DNA from: Bacteroidota bacterium
GTDB taxonomy: Bacteria; Bacteroidota; Bacteroidia; Chitinophagales; Chitinophagaceae
Direction: 5' to 3'
Assembly: GCA_013286305.1 (NCBI GenBank)
Contig: JABDFW010000004.1
Location: 36,270 to 100,269, forward strand
DNA: 64,000 nucleotides
Position 1 is the stretch's first letter; the number at the start of each line of letters is the position of its first letter. This document shows, in pieces, positions 57,643-64,000 of the stretch. Below the pieces are notes generated by a model. The model searched no databases. It was not told the DNA's origin and saw nothing but the letters and a program-made list of their open reading frames with translations. The position numbers and the translations under genes are program-made.

Positions 57643-57753
57643 AATGGCCGTCATAACGAAGCGAATTTCCGCCGATGTTGGTGTTTTCACCAACATTAAA
57701 TTTCTTCGCCTCTTTATAAACTCTTTGCCGGTGAAAACATCGGCAAAGGCGAA
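57643..57753 (+). repeat. Partial module E and two mutually exclusive hairpins
   Basis: The partial module E is ATGGCCGTCATAACGAAGCG (57643 on). Hairpin 1 is ATGTTGGTG-TTTT-CACCAACAT (57675-57696), a perfect 9-bp stem. Hairpin 2 is TTTGCCG/CGGCAAA (57724-57747), closed outside by TTCGCC/GGCGAA (57705-57710, 57748-57753). A segment of hairpin 2, GGTGAAAACATCGGC, is also the reverse complement of GCCGATG plus TTTTCACC in hairpin 1, so the two can be alternatives. This lies between the duplicated SRPBCC genes. Confidence 0.6.
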
Positions 57754-57783
57754 AAAGAATTGCAAACTATAAAAAAATAAGAA

Positions 57784-58287
57784 ATGACAAACAGTTTATT
57801 ATTTGATTTTACCGTTAACAAATCAACAAAAACGGTAGTTGTAACCAGGGAATTTGAAGCAGAAAAACAATTAGTTTGGGATGCATTTACCAAAAAAGAA
57901 ATTCTTGACCAATGGTGGGCGCCAAAACCCTTGCTTTCCAAAACAAAGTATATGGACTTTAGAGTTGGCGGACGAAGATTTTGGGCTATGGTGAGCCCGG
58001 AAGGACAGGAGGGTTGGTCAATTTGGGAATTTACTTCCATTAGTCCAACAACCAATTTTAAAATGACGAGTGTTTTTGCAGACAAAGATGAAAACCCTGA
58101 ATTGCCAGGTTCTGATTGGGACCTGAATTTCAGCGAACAGAACGGAACGACAAAAGTCAGCATTAGTATTTACAATGAATCCCTTGCCCGCTTAGAAAGG
58201 ATGATTGAAATGGGCTTCCGGGAAGGATTTACAATGTTGTTGAACAACCTGGACGAGCTGTTGGCAACTTTAATACAACGGCAATAG
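57784..58287 (+). CDS. SRPBCC/AHSA1-domain protein (copy 2)
   Basis: 167 residues, a tandem duplicate of the gene at 57109: [20 protein letters not shown] is identical, and [20 protein letters not shown] differs at a few sites. Even the bases just before the start (AAAAAATAAGAAATGACAAA) are shared, so the duplication began at the end of the ArsR gene. The changes cluster in the pocket region ([20 protein letters not shown] vs [20 protein letters not shown]), suggesting altered ligand choice. Confidence 0.88.
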   Translation: MTNSLLFDFTVNKSTKTVVVTREFEAEKQLVWDAFTKKEILDQWWAPKPLLSKTKYMDFRVGGRRFWAMVSPEGQEGWSIWEFTSISPTTNFKMTSVFADKDENPELPGSDWDLNFSEQNGTTKVSISIYNESLARLERMIEMGFREGFTMLLNNLDELLATLIQRQ

Positions 58288-58309
58288 AAAGAAAAACCGG
58301 GCGCTATGA

Positions 58310-58475
58310 CAGGTAATGGCCGTCATAACGAAGCGAATTACAGGCAGTGTGAGAGGGCCTTCGCTGTGGTTATCTGTTGGCCTTACCTCAGCAGATTGCC
58401 ACTTCACCAACATTCAATTTCTTCATCCTTTTATATAGATTCTTTTCCGGTGAAAACACCGGCAAAGGCGAATTT
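58310..58475 (+). repeat. Module E, B fragment and hairpin, duplicated with the SRPBCC gene
   Basis: Module E (58314-58395: ATGGCCGTCATAACGAAGCG ... CCTTCGCTGTGGTTATCTGT) runs into a B fragment (CAGCAGATTGCCAC) and then a shortened version of the 57675 hairpins: CTTCACCAACATTCAATTTC and the perfect CCGGTG-AAAA-CACCGG followed by CAAAGGCGAA. So the SRPBCC duplication carried its downstream DNA with it. Confidence 0.65.
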
Positions 58476-58510
58476 TGAAAAAGGGTTTTAAAAAGTAAAT
58501 TATAAATAAT

Positions 58511-59065
58511 ATGAGAAAAGTAATGTTCGCCATGAATATCAGCATTGATGGCTGTTACGGGCATACCAATTTTACCCCAAATGAGGAACTCATGGACTAT
58601 TTTACCCGGCTTATGCTGGACACCGGCCTGATAGTCTATGGTCGTAAAACCTACGAGTTAATGATCCCTTATTGGCCGGAAGTGGCCAAAAACCTGGATG
58701 ACAGGCCCTGCGATATTGCCTTTGCCGACGCCATGACGCCAATCCCAAAAATCGTCCTTTCAAGCACACTCAAAAATGCAGCGGAAAATACAAGAATAGT
58801 CAGTGAAGATCCCGAAGGCTTGATCCGCGAATTAAAACAGCAACCCGGAAAAAAAATTGCCTTCAGCAGCACCAGACTGCTTCCGCGCATGCTGGCACTT
58901 GGCCTGATCGATGAACTTTATTTAATTGTCCACCCGGTTTTGGTAGGAGAAAACAAACGCTTATTTGAACTCTTCCTCGTTCCGGAAAAACTCAACTTCC
59001 AACTGGAGCACACACAGCTATTTAAATCCGGCGCAATTGCCCTGCAGTATCAAAAAAGTGAATAG
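58511..59065 (+). CDS. RibD C-terminal/dihydrofolate-reductase-like protein
   Basis: 184 residues. MRKVMFAMNISIDGCYGHTN, GLIVYGRKTYELMIPYWPEV, KIVLSSTLKNAAENTRIVSE, KIAFSSTRLLPRMLALGLID, and LYLIVHPVLVGENKRLFELF follow the same motif order as the gene at 54779, though identity is modest. It is a single RibD_C-type domain. It closes the hydrolase-ArsR-SRPBCC-SRPBCC cluster that the 54779 gene opens. Confidence 0.85.
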   Translation: MRKVMFAMNISIDGCYGHTNFTPNEELMDYFTRLMLDTGLIVYGRKTYELMIPYWPEVAKNLDDRPCDIAFADAMTPIPKIVLSSTLKNAAENTRIVSEDPEGLIRELKQQPGKKIAFSSTRLLPRMLALGLIDELYLIVHPVLVGENKRLFELFLVPEKLNFQLEHTQLFKSGAIALQYQKSE

Positions 59066-59090
59066 CAGCAGCACCCGGCTATATGAAAAG

Positions 59091-59535
59091 TTCAGCGAGG
59101 CTCTTTGGATCTAATAAAAGCCAGCTTGAGACTTCAGGCTGGCTCTGGCACTTGCCTTAGGGCAGGCAGGTTCAAGGCTCAGAAGCCGAATAAAAGGAAG
59201 CATAGCAGATTGCCACAAAAATCCCCCACCACAAACCCCACGCTGATTTTTCGCAATGACGAATAATGGCCGTCATAACGAAGCGGACTACAGGCGATGT
59301 GTGAAGGCTTACGCTGTGGTTATCCGTTGGGTCTTACTTCAGCAGATTACCACAAAAATCCCCTCACACAAACCCCGCACAGATTTTTTCGCAATGACGA
59401 TGCGTATCGTTTAATGACTTATTGACTAATGACCCAATGAGACTAATGACCCAATGACTTTTCCTGACTCCAATCTGTCAACTTCTTCCTTACTGACTAC
59501 TGACCCAATGACTTTCTTCATCCGTCAACTATTCT
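59091..59535 (+). repeat. Composite repeat, full order D-B-E-B-C
   Basis: D (59091-59205) has an apical hairpin CCAGCTTGA-GACT-TCAGGCTGG (59121-59142). B (59206-59262), E (59263-59337: ATGGCCGTCATAACGAAGCG ... CTTACGCTGTGGTTATCCGT), B (59338-59408) and C (59409-59535, TGAC words ending in CATCCGTCAACTATTC) follow. The order matches 55386-55748. The gap of 478 bases has no gene. Confidence 0.8.
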
Positions 59536-59543
59536 TCGGTATC

Positions 59544-61256
59544 TTACTCGTTAACAATTGCAGCAAGCGCATCCCCGTCTTTTATATCCGACATCCATTT
59601 AATGGCGCCGGGTTTATAATTGCCCGCTTTGTCAATAAAAGCATGGCCAGGATAACCGCTGAATGAAAAATAGCTTGCCAACTCTGCATCCAGCGTTTCG
59701 TCAATAAAAAAGTGCAGCCCCGGTTGCTGTAGTTCAATTACTTTCGATTTCCATTTACTTTCGCTGGAAGAGTGTGCTGTACACAGGTAAACAAATACAA
59801 CCGGCAGGTCTTTCGACTCTTCCTGCAGCTTTTTGCTGTGTGGCATTTCACCCAGGCACGGTGCGCACCAGGTAGCCCACAAGTCAATAATAATAGCTTT
59901 ACCCGGAAAATTTTGCTTAAGCTTTGCCAGGAAATCAACCGCTTTTATACCCGGTGCTTTGTACATGGTTGCGCCAAATGAAGTTTCAACCAGTGGTTTG
60001 CCAAAGCTGGTTTGTTGCGTGGTACCTGTTGAGTTTGCAAGCGTTTTATTAATATCATCTATTTTTTTAGCGGTAAGCTTGTATTCATTTTTTATTACTT
60101 CTGCACACCATGCCGTATGCACACTGCCAATAATGTGCTGCAACGCCACCGCTTGTTCACTTAAGTCGTGGCTGCTGCTCAGCCTCAGCTTCAGGAAGTC
60201 AGCGGTAGCAGGGGAGAACATGCTGTCTATCCTGTGAATAGTTTTATCAAGCGACCGTAACAATGCTATTTTTTGTGTGCGTGGTTCAAGCTGCTTCACC
60301 CATTTTTTTATGTTTTCCGGTGTATAAGGGTAGGCCGGGTGCATTTTCTCGCTAGTTCTCAGCGAATCAATAATGGCCCTTTCCCCCGCATCCAAACCCG
60401 GCAGTTCTGCCACATCTTTCCAGGTTGCAGGGGCCGTTTTATCGGGCAACGTCGTAATGTAAGTGCACATATAGTTATAAAACCCTGCGCTGCTGTTGGA
60501 TATAAGATAGCTGTGATGGTTTTTCATTTTTTGCCAGAGGGTATCATCCATCGTTTTGTACCAGTATTTTGTACACAGGCCTGCATAATAGTCGCTCGTC
60601 CTTTCGTTTTCCAGTATCCAGCTATATGGCGAAGGGTTGGCGGTTACGTAGCTATCGGCTAATATTTTAAGGGAATCGTAGAGTTTATTATACGCTATGT
60701 TTACAGTATCGGCCACTGGACTGGCAGAAAACAACAACCCGTTTATCTCAGCTGACAATCGCAGTTGCTCAGGCCTTTTGTACAACACATAGTTGTTCAT
60801 GTAAGTGTTCAGTTGGCCATCCGTTCCTAAGTAGCGTACGCCATCGCCATTAAAACTGACCTCCTTAACCTCCTTAATTTTTTGCATATCCAGTTCCAGG
60901 TACAGATCCTTATCAACATAAAGGCCGGTATAAAAAAGTTCGCCCACCCCAAACCATACCTGCTGGTAGGGCAATGCATAGTCAAGCTGTAAACTAAAAC
61001 TACCGTCCGGCCGTGCAAAAGCAGTTCTTCTTACCTGGCTTTCTGCAAACGGCGTTACAATGGTATAGGTGATGGGAAGGTTTTTCAGTTCCTCAGCAGT
61101 CAGGTTTAGAAGCCTGCCTGTAATTTTCGGGATGCTGCGGTTGGCATACAATGTACCAAAGGCGGCATCTGCGGGCGCAACTGCACCGGCGGGCGCCTGG
61201 GCATGAATGGCGGCAGAAAAACAAAGCAATAGAAACAGCGGGCAGGGTGAACGCAT
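59544..61256 (-). CDS. TlpA-like thioredoxin-fold protein with long N-terminal domain
   Basis: 570 residues. A signal peptide (1-20) is followed by about 400 residues of exported, unrecognised sequence that includes a short beta-rich domain near the start (SIPKITGRLLNLTAEELKNL). The C-terminal part is a TlpA/redoxin domain, with the CxxC active site in LWATWCAPCLGEMPHSKKLQ near residue 462 and the cis-Pro region FSGYPGHAFID. It is probably a periplasmic disulfide reductase. It ends against repeat module C on the other strand. Confidence 0.85.
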   Translation of the reverse strand: MRSPCPLFLLLCFSAAIHAQAPAGAVAPADAAFGTLYANRSIPKITGRLLNLTAEELKNLPITYTIVTPFAESQVRRTAFARPDGSFSLQLDYALPYQQVWFGVGELFYTGLYVDKDLYLELDMQKIKEVKEVSFNGDGVRYLGTDGQLNTYMNNYVLYKRPEQLRLSAEINGLLFSASPVADTVNIAYNKLYDSLKILADSYVTANPSPYSWILENERTSDYYAGLCTKYWYKTMDDTLWQKMKNHHSYLISNSSAGFYNYMCTYITTLPDKTAPATWKDVAELPGLDAGERAIIDSLRTSEKMHPAYPYTPENIKKWVKQLEPRTQKIALLRSLDKTIHRIDSMFSPATADFLKLRLSSSHDLSEQAVALQHIIGSVHTAWCAEVIKNEYKLTAKKIDDINKTLANSTGTTQQTSFGKPLVETSFGATMYKAPGIKAVDFLAKLKQNFPGKAIIIDLWATWCAPCLGEMPHSKKLQEESKDLPVVFVYLCTAHSSSESKWKSKVIELQQPGLHFFIDETLDAELASYFSFSGYPGHAFIDKAGNYKPGAIKWMSDIKDGDALAAIVNE

Positions 61257-61467
61257 AAAAACAGGTTATTTATGATATTATGATAAATACAGCAGAACAG
61301 TGCTACCGAAAACATTTTCCTACAGGGCTAAATTAGCCAACCCTGCCTAAACCATTTGAGAAAGAAATGCCAAACTTTCTTTCCCTGCAATAAGTTACTG
61401 AATATTTGTAACTTCATTAAACGATGGCAGCGAAATTTGCCAATGGCTGAATCCTTAAAATTATCGC

Positions 61468-62037
61468 ATGGTAACACTTCGCAACTTAATGCCGGCCGTT
61501 TTAGGGCTGTTACTTTTTACAGGTTGTAAACCTACGCCAGGCAATCTTTACTTGCCGGAAACTACCAACTTAGCGGTAGCTGTCAATACGCAATCTCCCG
61601 ATACCTTGGCTGGCCTGTGGCAATACAACAGTACTATTTGGTACACTGCTAATTTAACACTGAAAGAGAATGGCATGTTTACATTTCATGACCATGGATG
61701 CCTTGGGCAAAATTTTACGGAAGGGCTTTGGGAGAAGAAAAATGGAGCGATTCTTTTATCCAGTTACGACAAATACAAACAGGATGAAAAACCAATATTT
61801 GTTGTAACCATTCCAAACGAACACAACCAGGATAGTGTTTCTAAAAAAGGTCCGGACGGGAGTGCCATTGTACACATTTCTGAAATGACCCTCTCATTTG
61901 TTCGCCTCCACGGCGACACAACACTCATCTATTTTCACAAAGTGCAACTAAGCCTTACTGATGGCACGTTGTATTGCATTGATAGCAATAAGTATATTTC
62001 TCAATACAAATTTGTTAAAGCCAACACTGCAAACTAG
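61468..62037 (+). CDS. Putative lipoprotein of unknown function
   Basis: 189 residues. The signal peptide ends in a lipobox (LLLFTGC, Cys20). The mature part is soluble and beta-rich (LAGLWQYNSTIWYTANLTLK, ENGMFTFHDHGCLGQNFTEG, ILLSSYDKYKQDEKPIFVVT). The W-x-Y/G-x-F pattern recalls lipocalin-like lipoproteins, but I cannot assign a family. It is divergent from the TlpA-like gene. Confidence 0.7.
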   Translation: MVTLRNLMPAVLGLLLFTGCKPTPGNLYLPETTNLAVAVNTQSPDTLAGLWQYNSTIWYTANLTLKENGMFTFHDHGCLGQNFTEGLWEKKNGAILLSSYDKYKQDEKPIFVVTIPNEHNQDSVSKKGPDGSAIVHISEMTLSFVRLHGDTTLIYFHKVQLSLTDGTLYCIDSNKYISQYKFVKANTAN

Positions 62038-62059
62038 CGGTTTATTTTCTGTTGTTATT

Positions 62060-62128
62060 GTCCTGTCAACTATGAACTTCTTTACTAAGTGACTTAGTGA
62101 CCTAATGACTCATTGACCAATGACTCAC
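62060..62128 (+). repeat. Composite repeat, module C
   Basis: A short C module: CCTGTCAACTATGAACTTCT then TGAC words spaced by 7-10 bases (AGTGACTTAGTGACCTAATG, ACTCATTGACCAATGACTCA). It lies between convergent genes, just after the stop at 62037. Confidence 0.7.
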
Positions 62129-62129
62129 T

Positions 62130-62576
62130 TCAATTCAGTCCAAACAACATCAAAACAACTGCTGCACTGTAGAGTGCCGCCTGTGCAATGTTCCCCATAT
62201 TAAACTTGCGGCGCTGCACCTTCAATTGATCTGCCTCATCGCTTTTAAGACTGGCGATAGCCTTATAAACCGGCAATTTAAACACCTTTGCAATGCTTCC
62301 GGCTACAAGCCACAGCGCAATGCCTGCCGTTAGCCACCAATTACTAAACCCATAAAAATAATAGTAAGGCATAGCGATTAAAAGAGGAATGTTTAGCGCG
62401 ATGATCATGAAGGGAGATTTCGTTGAATAACGTACCATTAGGTCAATCAAATTTTTAAAGGTGGCAGCATCCACAGCATTCATCATCTTTCTCAGCACCC
62501 CTGCAATAAATAATAATAGTGCCGCATTAATGGCCACTGAAGCAAACAGTAAAGTTTCAACAAGATTCTTGGTCAT
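62130..62576 (-). CDS. Four-TM membrane protein (DUF1772-like)
   Basis: 148 residues, four TM segments (about 5-30, 55-72, 78-98, 128-146) with a charged loop before the last one (SLKSDEADQLKVQRRKFNMG). The size and layout resemble DUF1772-type proteins, but the match is by appearance only. It is alone between two repeat-filled gaps. Confidence 0.6.
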   Translation of the reverse strand: MTKNLVETLLFASVAINAALLLFIAGVLRKMMNAVDAATFKNLIDLMVRYSTKSPFMIIALNIPLLIAMPYYYFYGFSNWWLTAGIALWLVAGSIAKVFKLPVYKAIASLKSDEADQLKVQRRKFNMGNIAQAALYSAAVVLMLFGLN

Positions 62577-62706
62577 AAATACACAAAATTATTTCAGTTA
62601 TTATCAACTGTCAACTATTATCCGGTGTCTTGCAAAAATAAAAATCCTGTACATCTTAACAATCCCCCAAAACTTGTCCCGGCAAATACGGGGACCCGCG
62701 TCCAAT

Positions 62707-62855
62707 CTTCCTTACTGACTGAATAACTAACGACCCAATGACTTTCTTTTCTTCCTAATGACTTAATGACCAATGACCCAATGTCCGACACTTCGGACTT
62801 TCTTTTCTTCCCTTATGACTTATTGACCAATGACTCAATGACTATTTCTCTGTCA
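62707..62855 (+). repeat. Composite repeat, two C modules with a GTCCG hairpin between
   Basis: Two C runs (62717-62780 and 62810-62855) flank the hairpin GTCCG-ACACTT-CGGAC (62785-62800). The TGAC words continue as elsewhere: TTAATGACCAATGACCCAAT, TTATTGACCAATGACTCAAT, ending CTGTCAACTATAATTT, right at the stop of the DUF1330 gene. Confidence 0.65.
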
Positions 62856-62856
62856 A

Positions 62857-63159
62857 CTATAATTTCACTCCTTTCATCAGCCAAACTGATTCTATCGATT
62901 GCTCCTTTAAATGCAAAAATTTCTTACGTTCCTCATCCTGGCTAAAATTTATAAAATCCTGTTCAGCATCAAACTCAACTAAATGAATTTCATAAGGCTT
63001 ATCAATATGATGTTCTATAAAACTGTTTTCGGTTGGCCTCACCCTCAGCAAAAGCCGCCCGTTATATTTTAAAATAGCCGGAATAGCAATAGCTTCAAAT
63101 TCATCAAATACTTTTCCCTGTCCTTCCTTAATGTAAACGAGTTGTGTAAGAAATATCAT
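62857..63159 (-). CDS. DUF1330-family protein
   Basis: 100 residues, the usual length. The ferredoxin-like fold pattern is visible: LTQLVYIKEGQGKVFDEFEA, IAIPAILKYNGRLLLRVRPT, and YEIHLVEFDAEQDFINFSQD. The role is unknown; such small dimeric alpha/beta-barrel proteins often act as oxygenase- or isomerase-like enzymes. Confidence 0.8.
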   Translation of the reverse strand: MIFLTQLVYIKEGQGKVFDEFEAIAIPAILKYNGRLLLRVRPTENSFIEHHIDKPYEIHLVEFDAEQDFINFSQDEERKKFLHLKEQSIESVWLMKGVKL

Positions 63160-63189
63160 TGGTGAGGTTTTTGTAAAGGTAGATTTTTT

Positions 63190-63335
63190 CTACATCGGGC
63201 TTTACCTCAGCAGATTGCCACAAAAATCCCCTACACAAACCCACGCCGATTTTTTCGCAACGACGATGCGTGTTACTTAATGACTTAGTGACTAATGACC
63301 CAATGACTTACTGACCCAATGACTAATAACTTTTC
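63190..63335 (+). repeat. Composite repeat, B then C
   Basis: Module B (63205-63270: CTCAGCAGATTGCCACAAAA ... TTTTTTCGCAACGACGATGC) runs into module C (63275-63335, TGAC words). It touches the stop of the SRPBCC gene. This is the last copy in the window. Confidence 0.75.
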
Positions 63336-63803
63336 TTAATGCACCGCTTCCGCAACCGCTTCTTTTTTCTTTTGCGGGTTGCCTTTGCCTTCGGTCAGCA
63401 GTTTAAACAAGCTGTCTTTAAAATATTCAGTCCAGCCTTTCACACAACCGTCATAGCACTCAACTTCCGGCACCAGGCCAACGTGGGTAAAATTTATCTG
63501 TGTTGCGTTGCCAACCGGCACAATTTCGAAAACAATTTGAGTATCGCTCCACTCTTTTTTATCAGCCAGCCAGTGCAGGTAGCAGTCGGTAACAAGCCAT
63601 ACCATTTTTTTGTTGGCAACGGCTTCTGTTATTTTAAAATCTACAAAAGTTTCTCCAAAGTGAACGGTAAAAGTATCGCCCAGGTTTTCTGAGCTGCCAT
63701 CTAAATTTTCTGACCACCAGGCAGAAACCTCGGTAATGCCTTTATATGCTTCGGCTGGTGTAATAGCTGCTGTAATGGTAGCAGTAAAATCTTGCTTTTT
63801 CAT
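63336..63803 (-). CDS. SRPBCC-domain protein
   Basis: 155 residues. FTATITAAITPAEAYKGITE, VSAWWSENLDGSSENLGDTF, TVHFGETFVDFKITEAVANK, and VECYDGCVKGWTEYFKDSLF are typical of the START-like SRPBCC fold. It lies 5 bases downstream of an ArsR-type gene that runs off the window, repeating the ArsR-SRPBCC arrangement at 56792-57615. It is not a close copy of those two proteins. Confidence 0.88.
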   Translation of the reverse strand: MKKQDFTATITAAITPAEAYKGITEVSAWWSENLDGSSENLGDTFTVHFGETFVDFKITEAVANKKMVWLVTDCYLHWLADKKEWSDTQIVFEIVPVGNATQINFTHVGLVPEVECYDGCVKGWTEYFKDSLFKLLTEGKGNPQKKKEAVAEAVH

Positions 63804-63808
63804 GTTGT

Positions 63809-64000
63809 TTAGTTTTTATTTTTTAGTTTATTGTTTAATATCGTTTCTAATTTTTGCAGTTTCGATACCCAGAATTTGTCAAAAAAGTTTATCCATTCCT
63901 GCAACGCTTTAAAGCCATCCTGCTTTAGTGTACAGTGCCTTTCCCTGCCAATGTCCTGTATGGAAATAAACCCCGCGTTATACAATATTTTCACGTGTTT
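63809..64000 (-). CDS. ArsR-family regulator, C-terminal part only
   Basis: The frame is open at the window edge: reading from the edge it begins KHVKILYNAGFISIQDIGRE, the end of the recognition helix and the wing of an ArsR-type winged helix, then RHCTLKQDGFKALQEWINFF and a helical tail. The start lies outside the window, so this is 63 codons plus stop of a longer gene. It is the probable repressor of the SRPBCC gene that follows. Confidence 0.8.
   Translation of the reverse strand, partial: KHVKILYNAGFISIQDIGRERHCTLKQDGFKALQEWINFFDKFWVSKLQKLETILNNKLKNKN

Noticed and set aside
54371..63335. Integron-like cassette array with attC sites
   Set aside because: Genes lie on both strands, no integrase is present, and I found no paired RYYYAAC/GTTRRRY core sites in the modules.

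Overview
The window reads as a chromosomal segment of a Bacteroidota bacterium, most likely Chitinophagia or Sphingobacteriia. Supporting signs are type IX secretion (T9SS) C-terminal sorting domains on two giant secreted proteins, a fused SecDF, a CCDC81-type HU protein, a propeller/Y_Y_Y/LuxR regulator, a GH30 enzyme with many accessory domains, and AT-rich intergenic DNA with weak ribosome binding sites. I assign no species, and I saw no rRNA, tRNA, CRISPR array or phage module.

From 1 to 30 kb most genes lie on the minus strand: a Gly/Gln-rich lipoprotein, a MazE/VapC-type toxin-antitoxin pair with a perfect palindrome as likely operator, a TM2 protein, a porin, a heavy-metal efflux operon (small exported protein, TolC, adaptor, two tandem CzcA/CusA pumps), SecDF, an FKBP lipoprotein, GroES-GroEL, a 1214-residue S74/T9SS adhesin-like protein and an outer-membrane barrel. 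Plus-strand genes in this part are an HU-CCDC81 protein, a YhhN protein, a CPBP protein and an ECF sigma factor with a membrane partner.

From 31 to 42 kb come two tandem pentameric ligand-gated ion channel homologues, a small island of PIN toxin-antitoxin genes with an orphan antitoxin and an antitoxin remnant, an ankyrin protein, and a full-length rpoB that stands alone, with neither rplJ/rplL before it nor rpoC after it. A J-domain membrane protein and a DUF4238 protein follow.

From 42.5 kb to the end the architecture changes. The genes are accessory: a sedolisin with a probable 5' frameshift, a tail-fibre-like protein, the GH30 enzyme facing its probable regulator, RibD-C/DHFR-like proteins, SRPBCC and ArsR pairs, and a TlpA-like thioredoxin. 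Most of the longer gaps carry a mosaic repeat family made of five recurring modules (called A to E here). Every copy I found has the same orientation whatever the direction of nearby genes, and two copies have the same D-B-E-B-C order. This repeat system, with its 9-unit tandem array and its hairpins whose apical stems vary while the base is kept, is the strongest candidate for something undescribed.

The family names rest on motif recognition by eye. No database search was possible.
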